From positions 1 through 64,000 of the forward strand of contig NZ_JOIZ01000017.1 of NCBI RefSeq assembly GCF_000721605.1: a stretch of 64,000 nucleotides of DNA, read 5' to 3'. The DNA comes from Streptomyces sp. NRRL S-37. GTDB lineage: Bacteria; Actinomycetota; Actinomycetes; Streptomycetales; Streptomycetaceae. Positions 41,888 through 50,568 of the stretch are shown here, piece after piece; the first letter of the stretch is position 1; every line of letters begins with the position of its first letter. The notes beneath the pieces are model-generated. The model had not been told where the DNA came from. It saw only the letters and a list, made by a program, of their open reading frames with translations, and did no database searches. A program made the position numbers and the translations under genes.

Positions 41888-43327
41888 CTAGCCGTCGAGC
41901 GACGTCATCACGTGCTTGACGCGCGTGTAGTCGTCGAAGCCGTACGCCGAGAGGTCCTTGCCGTAGCCGGACTTCTTGAAGCCGCCGTGCGGCATCTCCG
42001 CGACCAGCGGGATGTGGGTGTTGATCCACACGCAGCCGAAGTCGAGCTTCTTGGACATCCGCATCGCGCGGGAGTGGTCCTTGGTCCACACCGAGGAGGC
42101 CAGCGCGTACTCGACGCCGTTGGCGTACGCGACGGCCTGGTCCTCGTCGGTGAACGACTGGACGGTGATGACCGGCCCGAAGACCTCCTTCTGGACGATC
42201 TCGTCGTCCTGGTTCAGGCCGGAGACGACGGTCGGGGCGTAGAAGAAGCCCTTGTCGCCGACGCGCTTGCCGCCGGCGACCACGCGCGCGTGCGCCGGCA
42301 GCCGCTCGATGAAGCCCTCGACCTGCCCCAGCTGGTGGGGGTTGTTGAGCGGGCCGAAGAGCACGTCCTCGTCGTCCGGCATGCCGGTCTTCGTGTCGGC
42401 GGCGGCCTTGGCGAGCGCGGTGACGAACTCGTCGTGGATGGACTCGTGGACGAGCACGCGCGTGGCGGCCGTGCAGTCCTGGCCGGCGTTGAAGAAGCCC
42501 GCGACGGAGATGTCCTCGACGGCCTTGGCGATGTCGGTGTCCTCGAAGACGACGACCGGGGCCTTGCCGCCCAGCTCCAGATGGACCCGCTTGAGGTCCT
42601 TGGAGGCGGACTCGGCGACCGACATGCCGGCACGCACCGAACCGGTGATGGACGCCATCGCCGGGGTGGGGTGCTCGACCATGAGGCGGCCGGTGTCGCG
42701 GTCGCCGCAGACGACGTTGAAGACGCCCTTGGGAAGGATCGAGCCGAGGATCTCGGCGAGCAGGACCGTGGAGGCCGGGGTGGTGTCCGAGGGCTTCAGG
42801 ACGACGGTGTTGCCCGCGGCGATCGCCGGGGCGAACTTCCACACGGCCATCATCATCGGGTAGTTCCAGGGGGCGACCTGCGCGCAGACGCCGATCGGCT
42901 CACGGCGCACGAAGGAGGTCAGTCCCTCCATGTACTCGCCGGCGCCCTTGCCCTCCAGCATCCGCGCCGCGCCCGCGAAGAAGCGGATCTGGTCCACCAT
43001 CGGCGGGATCTCCTCGGTGCGGGTCAGCCCCGTGGGCTTGCCCGTGTTCTCCACCTCGGCGGCGATGAGTTCCTCGGCGCGCTCCTCGACGGCGTCCGCG
43101 ATCTTCAGCAGGGCCTTCTGGCGCTCGGCCGGGGTGGTGTCGCGCCAGCCGGGGAACGCCTCGGCGGCGGCCGCCATCGCGGCGTCCACATCCGCCTGCC
43201 CGGACAGCGGAGCGGTCGCGTACGCCTCGCCCGTCGCGGGGTTGACCACCTCGGTGGTCCGTCCGTCGGCGGCGTCCCGGAACTCACCGCCGATGTAGTT
43301 GCGCAGACGACGCAGCTCGGTGCTCAC
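41888..43327 (-). CDS. 4-aminobutyraldehyde dehydrogenase-like aldehyde dehydrogenase
   Basis: A 479-residue NAD-dependent aldehyde dehydrogenase. Cys285 in NAGQDCTAATR is the nucleophile and Glu251 in VHLELGGK the base. WNYPMMMAVWKFAPA and the C-terminal GFKKSGYGKDLSAYGFDDYT resemble PatD/PuuC-type aminobutyraldehyde dehydrogenases. It is divergent from an Lrp regulator followed by a class III aminotransferase, the classic context for transaminase-type putrescine degradation. The GTG start at 43327 is preceded by AGGAGGG. Confidence 0.85.
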   Translation of the reverse strand: MSTELRRLRNYIGGEFRDAADGRTTEVVNPATGEAYATAPLSGQADVDAAMAAAAEAFPGWRDTTPAERQKALLKIADAVEERAEELIAAEVENTGKPTGLTRTEEIPPMVDQIRFFAGAARMLEGKGAGEYMEGLTSFVRREPIGVCAQVAPWNYPMMMAVWKFAPAIAAGNTVVLKPSDTTPASTVLLAEILGSILPKGVFNVVCGDRDTGRLMVEHPTPAMASITGSVRAGMSVAESASKDLKRVHLELGGKAPVVVFEDTDIAKAVEDISVAGFFNAGQDCTAATRVLVHESIHDEFVTALAKAAADTKTGMPDDEDVLFGPLNNPHQLGQVEGFIERLPAHARVVAGGKRVGDKGFFYAPTVVSGLNQDDEIVQKEVFGPVITVQSFTDEDQAVAYANGVEYALASSVWTKDHSRAMRMSKKLDFGCVWINTHIPLVAEMPHGGFKKSGYGKDLSAYGFDDYTRVKHVMTSLDG

Positions 43328-43548
43328 TGCAGGCCCTCCTGGTGTTCCTTGTGGGTGTCCGAGGTGTCTGGGGTGTCGAGAATGTCGAGTGTCCAGCCTC
43401 TGAGACACCCACCCTAGACCGACGGCTGTCGTTTTCAACACCCCCACCCGCTCCACTCCTGCGAAATCCGCAAGCCGAGACGCCTCAGACAACGAAATTC
43501 ATCGATCGAGCCTTGCAGAACTGTCGATACGTCGTGCACAGTGGCACC

Positions 43549-44052
43549 GTGGCCAGTCGAAGCGCAGACCCGAGGGACTCCCGCGAGTCCAAGAACGGCG
43601 GCGGTCCCCAGTTGGACGCCGTCTCCCTCGCCATCATCGAGCAGCTCCAGGAGGACGGCCGCCGGCCGTACGCCGCCATCGGCAAGGCCGTGGGCCTGTC
43701 GGAGGCGGCCGTGCGCCAGCGGGTGCAGAAGCTGCTGGACCAGGGCGTGATGCAGATCGTCGCCGTCACGGACCCGCTCACCGTGGGCTTCCGCCGCCAG
43801 GCGATGGTCGGGGTCAACGTCGAGGGTGACGTGGAGTCCGTGGCCGACGCGCTGACCGCCATGGACGAGTGCGAGTACGTGGTGATGACCGCGGGCTCCT
43901 TCGACCTCATGGTCGAGATCGTCTGCGAGGACGACGACCACCTCCTGGAGGTCATCAACCGGCGCATCCGGGCCGTCCCCGGAGTGCGCTCCACCGAGAG
44001 TTTCGTCTACCTCAAGCTCAAGAAGCAGACCTACATGTGGGGAACCCGATAA
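43549..44052 (+). CDS. Lrp/AsnC-family transcriptional regulator
   Basis: About 167 residues. The winged helix-turn-helix is at residues 20-65 (LDAVSLAIIEQLQEDGRRPY, then AAIGKAVGLSEAAVRQRVQK), followed by an RAM ligand-binding domain (about 85-165: FRRQAMVGVNVEGDVESVAD, ESFVYLKLKKQTY). The start is probably the GTG at 43549 (MASRSADPRD...); a GTG at 43534 would add five residues. It lies between divergent dehydrogenase and co-directional aminotransferase genes, two bases from the latter. It should regulate both in response to an amino acid or amine. Confidence 0.88.
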   Translation: MASRSADPRDSRESKNGGGPQLDAVSLAIIEQLQEDGRRPYAAIGKAVGLSEAAVRQRVQKLLDQGVMQIVAVTDPLTVGFRRQAMVGVNVEGDVESVADALTAMDECEYVVMTAGSFDLMVEIVCEDDDHLLEVINRRIRAVPGVRSTESFVYLKLKKQTYMWGTR

Positions 44053-44054
44053 CC

Positions 44055-45419
44055 GTGAGCACCGACGACCTCAGCAAGTCCGCGTACGACCACCTGTGGA
44101 TGCACTTCACCCGCATGTCCTCGTACGAGAACTCCCCCGTCCCCACCATCGTCCGGGGCGAGGGCACCCACATCTACGACGACAAGGGCAAGCGCTACCT
44201 CGACGGCCTCGCGGGCCTGTTCGTGGTGCAGGCGGGCCACGGCCGTCAGGAGCTCGCGGAGACCGCCTCCAAGCAGGCCCAGGAGCTGGCCTTCTTCCCG
44301 GTGTGGTCCTACGCCCACCCCAAGGCCGTGGAGCTGGCGGAGCGGCTCGCGCACGAGGCGCCGGGCGACCTCAACAAGGTCTTCTTCACCACCGGCGGCG
44401 GCGAGGCGGTGGAGACCGCCTGGAAGCTCGCCAAGCAGTACTTCAAGCTCACCGGCAAGCCGACCAAGTACAAGGTCATATCCCGCGCGGTGGCCTACCA
44501 CGGCACCCCGCAGGGCGCCCTGTCCATCACCGGACTGCCGGCCCTGAAGGCGCCGTTCGAGCCGCTCGTCCCGGGCGCGCACAAGGTGCCCAACACCAAC
44601 ATCTACCGGGCGCCGGTCCACGGCGACGACCCGGAGGCGTTCGGCCGCTGGGCCGCCGACCAGATCGAGCAGCAGATCCTCTTCGAGGGCCCGGACACGG
44701 TGGCCGCCGTCTTCCTGGAGCCGGTGCAGAACGCGGGCGGCTGCTTCCCGCCCCCGCCCGGCTACTTCCAGCGGGTGCGCGAGATCTGCGACCGGTACGA
44801 CGTGCTGCTCGTCTCCGACGAGGTCATCTGCGCCTTCGGCCGGCTCGGCACGACCTTCGCCTGCGACAAGTTCGGCTACGTGCCGGACATGATCACCTGC
44901 GCCAAGGGCATGACCTCGGGCTACTCCCCCATCGGCGCGTGCATCGTCTCCGACCGGCTCGCCGAGCCGTTCTACCGGGGCGACAACACCTTCCTGCACG
45001 GCTACACCTTCGGCGGCCACCCCGTCTCCGCGGCGGTCGGCGTCGCCAACCTCGACCTGTTCGAGCGCGAGGGCCTCAACCAGCACGTGCTCGACAACGA
45101 GGGCGCCTTCCGCGCCACCCTGGAGAAGCTGCACGACCTGCCGATCGTCGGCGACGTCCGCGGCAACGGCTTCTTCTACGGCATCGAACTGGTCAAGGAC
45201 AAGAACACCAAGGAGTCCTTCGACGCCGACGAGACCGAGCGCGTGCTCTACGGCTTCCTGTCGAAGAAGCTCTTCGAGAACGGCCTGTACTGCCGGGCCG
45301 ACGACCGCGGCGACCCGGTCGTCCAGCTCGCCCCGCCGCTGATCTCGAACCAGGAGACCTTCGACGAGATCGAGCAGATCCTGCGCGCGACCCTCTCGGA
45401 GGCCTGGACCAAGCTGTAG
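44055..45419 (+). CDS. Class III aminotransferase (putrescine- or omega-amino-acid:pyruvate type)
   Basis: A 454-residue PLP enzyme. Asp255 in LVSDEVICAFGRLG and the Schiff-base Lys284 in ITCAKGMTSGY are visible. HLWMHFTRMSSYENSPVP and the FFTTGGGEAVETAWKLAKQY segment resemble SpuC-like polyamine:pyruvate and beta-alanine:pyruvate aminotransferases. It would convert putrescine to 4-aminobutyraldehyde, which the divergent dehydrogenase turns into GABA. The GTG start at 44055 lies two bases after the regulator stop, so the two genes are co-transcribed. Preferred amino donor is not determined. Confidence 0.85.
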   Translation: MSTDDLSKSAYDHLWMHFTRMSSYENSPVPTIVRGEGTHIYDDKGKRYLDGLAGLFVVQAGHGRQELAETASKQAQELAFFPVWSYAHPKAVELAERLAHEAPGDLNKVFFTTGGGEAVETAWKLAKQYFKLTGKPTKYKVISRAVAYHGTPQGALSITGLPALKAPFEPLVPGAHKVPNTNIYRAPVHGDDPEAFGRWAADQIEQQILFEGPDTVAAVFLEPVQNAGGCFPPPPGYFQRVREICDRYDVLLVSDEVICAFGRLGTTFACDKFGYVPDMITCAKGMTSGYSPIGACIVSDRLAEPFYRGDNTFLHGYTFGGHPVSAAVGVANLDLFEREGLNQHVLDNEGAFRATLEKLHDLPIVGDVRGNGFFYGIELVKDKNTKESFDADETERVLYGFLSKKLFENGLYCRADDRGDPVVQLAPPLISNQETFDEIEQILRATLSEAWTKL

Positions 45420-45461
45420 GCCGTTGGAGGTTCCGATCTTCCTTCTGGATGATCAACACCA

Positions 45462-45503
45462 GCCCCGTGCCGCCCGTTCGAGTGAGAATGGACGGCACGG
45501 GGC
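45462..45503 (+). terminator. Terminator after the aminotransferase gene
   Basis: GCCCCGTGCCG (45462-45472) pairs with CGGCACGGGGC (45493-45503), followed by GTGTTGTTGT, a relatively T-rich tail. Confidence 0.75.
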
Positions 45504-45595
45504 CGTGTTGTTGTCCGGCCTCGTGCCATGGCCTGCCTAGCGTGCCCATTGACTCCGCCCCCTCGCTGGACGACGGGACTTCCTGGCTCACGCTG

Positions 45596-45620
45596 CTCCG
45601 TTGTTCAGCGAACAACGGAG
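45596..45620. promoter_or_regulatory. Perfect palindrome / hairpin upstream of the ABC exporter genes
   Basis: CTCCGTTGTTC (45596-45606) and GAACAACGGAG (45610-45620) are perfect complements around AGC. The AT-rich TTGTTC...GAACAA centre looks more like a repressor operator than a terminator. It lies 68 bp before the small ORF. Confidence 0.55.
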
Positions 45621-45687
45621 TCTCACGCGATCGACACCAGCCGGGTTGAGCCCAGCCCGGACGGCAGCAACGCCAAGGAGGCAGCAC

Positions 45688-45810
45688 GTGCTTGGTTCTC
45701 GCGACGCGCTGTCCACAACGCACAACGATACGTGGAACCGAGACCGTGACCGGCGGCCTGCGCTCTCGTTCCCCCATACGGGGGACACAGCACGGCACTT
45801 TCTGATCTGA
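45688..45810 (+). CDS. Candidate 40-residue small protein or leader peptide
   Basis: A GTG at 45688 follows an ideal AAGGAGG (45674-45680) at seven-base spacing and opens a 40-codon frame (MLGSRDALST... to ...TARHFLI) ending at TGA 45810. The ABC ATPase start is 16 bp downstream. The product is polar and basic with no signal peptide or membrane segment. I do not recognise it. The good ribosome site and operon-like spacing are the only support, and codon bias is weaker than in neighbouring genes. Confidence 0.4.
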   Translation: MLGSRDALSTTHNDTWNRDRDRRPALSFPHTGDTARHFLI

Positions 45811-45826
45811 ACCGAGGTGTACGCCC

Positions 45827-46576
45827 ATGGTGGCCCCACCGGACAACGACGTGCTCTGGGCGCGAGCCCTGCACCACCGGTACGACGACGGCTCACCCGG
45901 ACTGAGCGGGGTCTCGCTCGGCGTCCGGGAGGGCGAGATCCTCGCCGTCGGCGGCCCGCGCGGCAGCGGGAAGACGACCCTGCTGCGCTGTCTGTCCGGC
46001 CTGCTGCCCGCGAAGAGCGGCGAGGTCTGGTTCAACAGCGTGCCCGTGCACACCATGAGCCCCGTCGCCCGCGAGCGGCTGCGCCGGGACCACTTCGGCT
46101 GGATCGACCCGGAACCGGTGCTGGTGCCCGAGCTGAACGTCCGGGAGAACACCGCCCTGCCGCTGATGCTGCGCGGCACCGACCGGCGCCGCGCCAGGAC
46201 GGCGGCCCTGGAGTGGCTGGAGCGCCTCGACATCGGCGACAAGGCCCGCAGGCACCCCGGGGAGCTGACGCAGGCGGAGCGGCAGCGGGTGTGCATCGCC
46301 CGCGCCCTCGCCCCGGCGCCCGCGGTGCTGTTCGCCGACGAGCCGACCGCCCCGCTGTACCGCGTCGACCGCGGCCATGTACTGCGCACGCTCACCACCG
46401 CCGCCCGCTCGCACGGCATCACCGTGGTCCTCGCGACCCAGGACCCGCAGACCGCGGCCCTCGCCGACCGCACCGTGTCGCTGCTCGACGGGCGGCGGGT
46501 GCGCACCGTACATCTGCCTCCGGTCGCCGGAGCGGCCGAGACGGAAGGCCGGGCGGCGTGCTCGCTCTCCGTCTGA
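45827..46576 (+). CDS. ABC transporter ATPase with atypical signature motif
   Basis: A 249-residue ATPase of the MacB/LolD exporter type. Walker A is GPRGSGKTT (about residues 43-51) and Walker B AVLFADEP. The usual LSGGQ signature is replaced by ELTQAERQRVCIARAL, so the serine and double glycine that bind ATP across the dimer are absent. The D-loop region reads TAPLYRVDRG. It is followed, with a 19-bp overlap, by a large permease. It may be slow or regulatory rather than a standard pump; the substrate is unknown. Confidence 0.85.
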   Translation: MVAPPDNDVLWARALHHRYDDGSPGLSGVSLGVREGEILAVGGPRGSGKTTLLRCLSGLLPAKSGEVWFNSVPVHTMSPVARERLRRDHFGWIDPEPVLVPELNVRENTALPLMLRGTDRRRARTAALEWLERLDIGDKARRHPGELTQAERQRVCIARALAPAPAVLFADEPTAPLYRVDRGHVLRTLTTAARSHGITVVLATQDPQTAALADRTVSLLDGRRVRTVHLPPVAGAAETEGRAACSLSV

Positions 46577-47895
46577 CCCGAAGCGCCCACACCGCCGTCC
46601 AGGTGCGGCGGCTCCTGGTCACGGCCGCGTCCGCGGGCACGGGCTTCCTGCTGCTCAGCACCCTCGGCCACGCGCTGGGCCACTCCGACCCGGCCTCCTC
46701 GGCGCTCCGGCTCGCCTGGTGCGCGGTCCCGCTGGCGGCCACGGTGTACTTCGCGATCGCGGTCGCCCGCACCGATCCGGGCACCCGGCCCCGGCCCGGC
46801 CTGTCGGCGATCGGTCTCGGACCCGTCCGGCTGATGGCGGTCTCTGCGGCCACCACGGCGCTGTCCTGCGCGCTGGGCTCACTGCTGGCCCTGCTGGTCT
46901 TCCTCCACCTGCGCGGCGACCTCACCGCCCTGCCCTCCGACGGCGCCACGGCGGACTACCTCGCCACCGGCCGGCCGCTTCCGCTGCCGGCCGCCCTGAC
47001 CCTGCTGGCACTCGTGCCGCTGAGCGCGTCGGCGGCCGTGGCGGTGGCACTGCGGCCGCGCGAGCCGGCGGCGGGCGCGGCCCGCGCGGGGCGGACGTAC
47101 GGCAGGTTCGGCGCGTACCGGCGCACGGCGGTACGCGAGTCGTTCGGGGCGTACGGACGGTTCGGCAAGCACCTGGGGGCGGCGGCCCGCGGCCGGCGTA
47201 CGGCCGCGGCGGCACCGGAGCGGGAGGACACGGCGGAGGAGGCCCCCGGGACGGCTGCCGGGACGACTGGCGGCACCGAGCCCGCCGACGCCGGGACCAC
47301 CGTGCCGTTCACCCCGCCGTCCGGACTGCCGTGGGGCATCGCGGTGCTGGCGGTGGGCCTGGCCGTGGAGGCCCTCGCGAGCCGTACGGGCGGCGGGGGC
47401 GCGCCGGGTGACCGGCCCTCCGCGCTGCTCGGTCTGGCCCTGACCGCCGTCGGTCTCGCCCTGGCCGGTCCCGGCCTCACCCATCTGTGCGGCAGGCTGC
47501 TGCAGACGGCGCGGCCCGGCGCGCTGCGGCTGCTGGCCGGACGGGTCCTCATGACCGAGGCCACCCGCGTCGGACGCCCCCTGGGCGTGGTCTGCGCGGT
47601 GCTGTCGGCCGCGTACGCCATGGCCTCGCTGCACGACCGCGAGGACGCCCCCGCCGGCCCGCTCGTCATGCTCGGGGTGCTGGTGGTGGCCGGCTGTACG
47701 ACGGCGACACTGCTGACGGCCGCCGTCGAGGCCAGGCAGGCCCGCGCCGGCACCACCGCCGCGCTGCGGCGCCTCGGGGCGGCCACGGGGACGCTGCGCC
47801 GGGCCGCCGCGCTCCGCGCGGGTGTGCTGCTGGCCCTGTTCGGGCCGTTGACCCTGGTCGTGGCCGAGCTGTCGGCGTGGCCGCTGGCCCGCTGA
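46558..47895 (+). CDS. Multi-pass membrane protein, permease partner of the ABC ATPase
   Basis: 445 residues with about eight predicted helices, in two groups (about 15-160 and 255-440). A hydrophilic middle (residues 160-255) carries the repeats TYGRFGAYRRTAVRESFGAY and GRFGKHLG. The arrangement recalls FtsX/MacB-type exporter permeases, but I see no clear MacB extracytoplasmic domain. The GTG start at 46558 lies inside the ATPase gene, so the two are translationally coupled. A longer in-frame reading upstream is out of register with the ATPase and is rejected. Confidence 0.78.
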   Translation: MLALRLTRSAHTAVQVRRLLVTAASAGTGFLLLSTLGHALGHSDPASSALRLAWCAVPLAATVYFAIAVARTDPGTRPRPGLSAIGLGPVRLMAVSAATTALSCALGSLLALLVFLHLRGDLTALPSDGATADYLATGRPLPLPAALTLLALVPLSASAAVAVALRPREPAAGAARAGRTYGRFGAYRRTAVRESFGAYGRFGKHLGAAARGRRTAAAAPEREDTAEEAPGTAAGTTGGTEPADAGTTVPFTPPSGLPWGIAVLAVGLAVEALASRTGGGGAPGDRPSALLGLALTAVGLALAGPGLTHLCGRLLQTARPGALRLLAGRVLMTEATRVGRPLGVVCAVLSAAYAMASLHDREDAPAGPLVMLGVLVVAGCTTATLLTAAVEARQARAGTTAALRRLGAATGTLRRAAALRAGVLLALFGPLTLVVAELSAWPLAR

Positions 47896-48005
47896 CGCCC
47901 CGTCGGAAAAACGGTTCGAAAAAATCTTCGCGGGCCGATGAGTTCCGCGCGGGCCCCCGGTCTACCCCCACGAACGCTACGGAACCGAACGGGAAAGGCC
48001 CCGCC

Positions 48006-48413
48006 ATGTACCAGCAGATGATCTTCGTGAACCTGGCCGTCGACGACCTCGACGCCTCGAAGAAGTTCTTCACGGAGCTCGGCTACTCGATCAACCCGCA
48101 GTTCAGCGACGAGACCGCCGCGTCGGTCGTGATCAGCGACACGATCATCGCGATGCTGCTGACCAAGCAGAAGTACGCGGGGTTCACCAAGAAGGAGATC
48201 GTGGACGCCACGAAGAGCAGCGAGGTGCTGCTGGGGCTGAGCGCGGAGAGCCGGGAGAAGGTCGACGAGCTGGTGGAGAAGGCCGTCGCGGCGGGCGGTT
48301 CGGTCACCGGCGAGACCCAGGACCACGGCTTCATGTACGGCCGCGCCTTCGACGACCTCGACGGCCACACCTGGGAGGTCATCTGGATGGACCCGGCCGC
48401 GGTGCAGGGCTGA
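48006..48413 (+). CDS. VOC/glyoxalase-fold protein
   Basis: A 135-residue protein with the vicinal-oxygen-chelate pattern: IFVNLAVDDLDASKKFFTEL at the N-terminus, and HGFMYGRAFDDLDGHTWEVI with the terminal Glu-containing WEV typical of the second module. Proteins of this size act on small molecules (lyases, dioxygenases, antibiotic-binding proteins) or have unknown substrates. ATG at 48006 lies behind GGGAAAGG. It stands alone and its reaction cannot be named. Confidence 0.85.
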   Translation: MYQQMIFVNLAVDDLDASKKFFTELGYSINPQFSDETAASVVISDTIIAMLLTKQKYAGFTKKEIVDATKSSEVLLGLSAESREKVDELVEKAVAAGGSVTGETQDHGFMYGRAFDDLDGHTWEVIWMDPAAVQG

Positions 48414-48540
48414 CGCCCCCGCGGGCTCCAGGAGGCGCCGTTCGGGTCCCGCCGGGGGCGCGGGCCCCGGCAGCACCCTCCCGAAGGGCCCCGGGCGGCG
48501 CTGTCGTCGGCGGCCGACCCGGGCCCTGGACGACACCCCC

Positions 48541-48546
48541 TAGCAT
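48541..48546 (+). promoter_or_regulatory. -10 element for a leaderless transcript
   Basis: TAGCAT ends exactly seven bases before the GTG start of the LOG-family gene, and no ribosome-binding site lies between. This geometry fits transcription starting at the first codon. No good -35 box was found. Confidence 0.5.
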
Positions 48547-48552
48547 GGGCGG

Positions 48553-49674
48553 GTGCAGACGAGTCCCGCCCATGCCGTCCATCACGGGGACCGCGAGATA
48601 GAGACGCTCGAGGAGTTCGACGCGATCGTCTCGTCCCGCGGCACGCTCTCCGGATTCCGTGTCCAGTCCGTCGATCTGACCGACCGGACACGGGAGTTGC
48701 TCACCCACGACACCGCCGGGGCCGTCTTCCTCGGCTGTCCGATGCGCCCCGACGCGGCGGAGAAGCTCCGCGCCGACGGCGCCCTGGTGCTCCCGCCCGT
48801 CCCGGGCCTGCCCTTCGACCCGTACCGGGGGCATCTCTACACGCCCGGTGACCTGTTCGCCTCGCTCGACAAGGGCTACGAGGCGACCCCGGACGCGCTG
48901 GCCTACGCCTGGTTCCAGCGGACCAAGGCGGACGGCGACATCTTCGCCTCCATGCTGCGCGCGGTCCACGACGACTCCATGTCCGACGCCCTGGACGAAC
49001 TCCTGCGCGGGGCGCGGGTCGTGGGCGTGATGGGCGGTCACGCGATGGCCCGCGGCACCGAGGAGTTCCGGGGTGCCGCCCGGCTCGGACGGGCGCTGAC
49101 CCACGCCGGTTTCACGGTGGCGACGGGCGGCGGTCCGGGCGCGATGGAGGCGGCGAACCTCGGTGCCTACGCGGCCCCGTACGACGACGTCATGCTGGAC
49201 GAGGCCTGCGAACTCCTCGCCCGTGCGCCCTCGTTCACGCCGTCGATCACCGACTGGGCGCGTGCCGCCTTCGAGGTGCGCACCCGCTGGCCGAAGGGCA
49301 ACCACTCGATCGGCATCCCCACCTGGTTCTACGGCCACGAGCCGCCGAACGCCTTCGCCTCGCACATCGCGAAGTACTTCGCCAACGCCACCCGTGAGGA
49401 CGGACTGCTGGCCCGCTGCGACGCGGGCGTGGTGTTCCTGCCGGGCGCCGCCGGCACCGTACAGGAGATCTTCGACAACGCGACGCCGAACTACTACGGG
49501 TCGCGCGGTGAGCCCACGCCCATGGTGCTGGTGAACCGGGCGCACTGGACGGAGAGACTGCCTGCCTGGCCGCTGCTGCGGTCGCTCGCCCGGGAGCGCT
49601 CGATGGAGACCCGGATCGCCCTGGTCGACCGGATCGAGGAGGCCCCGGAGGCCCTGAAACGTCTGGGCGGTTAA
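48553..49674 (+). CDS. LOG-family Rossmann-fold protein
   Basis: A 373-residue protein. The C-terminal two-thirds have the lysine-decarboxylase-like/LOG fold: GVMGGHAMARG for nucleotide binding, then the signature VATGGGPGAMEAANLGA (the PGGxGTxxE-equivalent region appears later as LPGAAGTVQEIFDNA). LOG proteins are phosphoribohydrolases that release cytokinin-like bases from nucleotides, or act on other nucleotides. The 140-residue N-terminal extension is not part of the minimal LOG domain. GTG at 48553 appears leaderless, following TAGCAT by seven bases. The reaction here is unknown. Confidence 0.83.
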   Translation: MQTSPAHAVHHGDREIETLEEFDAIVSSRGTLSGFRVQSVDLTDRTRELLTHDTAGAVFLGCPMRPDAAEKLRADGALVLPPVPGLPFDPYRGHLYTPGDLFASLDKGYEATPDALAYAWFQRTKADGDIFASMLRAVHDDSMSDALDELLRGARVVGVMGGHAMARGTEEFRGAARLGRALTHAGFTVATGGGPGAMEAANLGAYAAPYDDVMLDEACELLARAPSFTPSITDWARAAFEVRTRWPKGNHSIGIPTWFYGHEPPNAFASHIAKYFANATREDGLLARCDAGVVFLPGAAGTVQEIFDNATPNYYGSRGEPTPMVLVNRAHWTERLPAWPLLRSLARERSMETRIALVDRIEEAPEALKRLGG

Positions 49675-49712
49675 TAAAAAGGCAAAGCCCGGTCCCGCTG
49701 TAGGCATATGCG

Positions 49713-49740
49713 TTGACACTACTTATGCGGCGCTTATAGA
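49713..49740 (+). promoter_or_regulatory. Strong vegetative-type promoter of the LAETG protein gene
   Basis: TTGACA (49713-49718), a 16-bp spacer and TATAGA (49735-49740) match the RpoD/HrdB consensus closely. Transcription should begin near 49747, giving a leader of about 75 nt. Confidence 0.75.
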
Positions 49741-49821
49741 CCTGAGAGCCACATGGGAGTGCTGATGCTCCGTCAACGCTCCCTTCACCCCCCTCATTTA
49801 CGCTCTCTCGTAAGGACAAAC

Positions 49822-50508
49822 GTGGCAGTTCTGTCCGTATCCCGCCGTACCGTCGCGCGCTCCGTGCGCGCCCTCGGTGTCGTCTCCGCGTCCGCCGCCC
49901 TCGCGATCGGTGTCGCCGGCAGCGCGGCGGCCTGCAACATCAGCGAGTTCTCGGCCGAGGCCAAGTGCGTCGGTGACAAGGGCGTCATCACCGTCACCGA
50001 CAAGGACCCGGCCGGCGTTCCCGCCACCATCACCGTGTTCCTGCAGGACAAGCAGGTCGGCGAGCAGGTGGTCAAGGGCACCCGTGAGGGCACCACCATC
50101 ACCTTCGAGGAGGACTGGAAGCCGAACGCCGAGTACCGCATCCACGTCGACGCGAAGCCCTACGTCGACGAGGACATCAAGCCGAACCTGGTCACCCCGG
50201 CGACGGCCTGCAAGACGGAGGAGGAGCCCCCGGCCGAGGAGGCGCCGAAGCCGACCCCGTCGGAGTCCTCCTCCACCCCGGCCGAGGAGGCGCCGAAGCC
50301 GACTCCTTCGGAGTCGGAGAGCGAGAGCGCCGCTCCGGCGGACACCTCGAGCAACGCGCCCTCCCCCGCCGGTGAGTCGAACCTCGCCGAGACCGGTGCC
50401 AACTCCAACACCGGCCTGATCGCCGGCGTCGCGGCCGCCCTGGTCGTGGCCGGCGGTGGCGCGGTCTTCTTCGGCATGCGCCGCCGCGGGGCGAGCAGCC
50501 AGCGCTGA
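49822..50508 (+). CDS. Cell-wall-anchored LAETG surface protein
   Basis: A 228-residue exported protein. It has a signal peptide (about residues 1-38, cleavage near GSAAA), then a short beta-rich domain with two cysteines ([12 protein letters not shown]). An acidic Pro/Ser-rich stalk contains a duplicated [11 protein letters not shown]. The sorting motif LAETG is at residues 188-192, followed by a hydrophobic helix and an Arg-rich tail. This is the substrate pattern of Streptomyces class E sortases, which join proteins to peptidoglycan. The GTG start at 49822 follows AAGGA. No sortase gene is in the window. Function of the exposed domain unknown. Confidence 0.9.
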   Translation: MAVLSVSRRTVARSVRALGVVSASAALAIGVAGSAAACNISEFSAEAKCVGDKGVITVTDKDPAGVPATITVFLQDKQVGEQVVKGTREGTTITFEEDWKPNAEYRIHVDAKPYVDEDIKPNLVTPATACKTEEEPPAEEAPKPTPSESSSTPAEEAPKPTPSESESESAAPADTSSNAPSPAGESNLAETGANSNTGLIAGVAAALVVAGGGAVFFGMRRRGASSQR

Positions 50509-50526
50509 CGCCTCACGCACACAGTG

Positions 50527-50556
50527 GCGGCCCGTCCCCTCCCGGGGGCGGGCCGC
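50527..50556 (+). terminator. Terminator after the LAETG gene
   Basis: GCGGCCCG (50527-50534) pairs with CGGGCCGC (50549-50556), with additional CCCC/GGGG pairing inside. It begins 18 bp after the stop. Confidence 0.8.
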
Positions 50557-50568
50557 TTCCGTCACCGG

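Noticed and set aside
45817..47895. A 692-codon reading combining the ABC ATPase region and the permease
   Set aside because: The first 247 codons are out of frame with the real ATPase. Only the part from 46558 encodes membrane helices.
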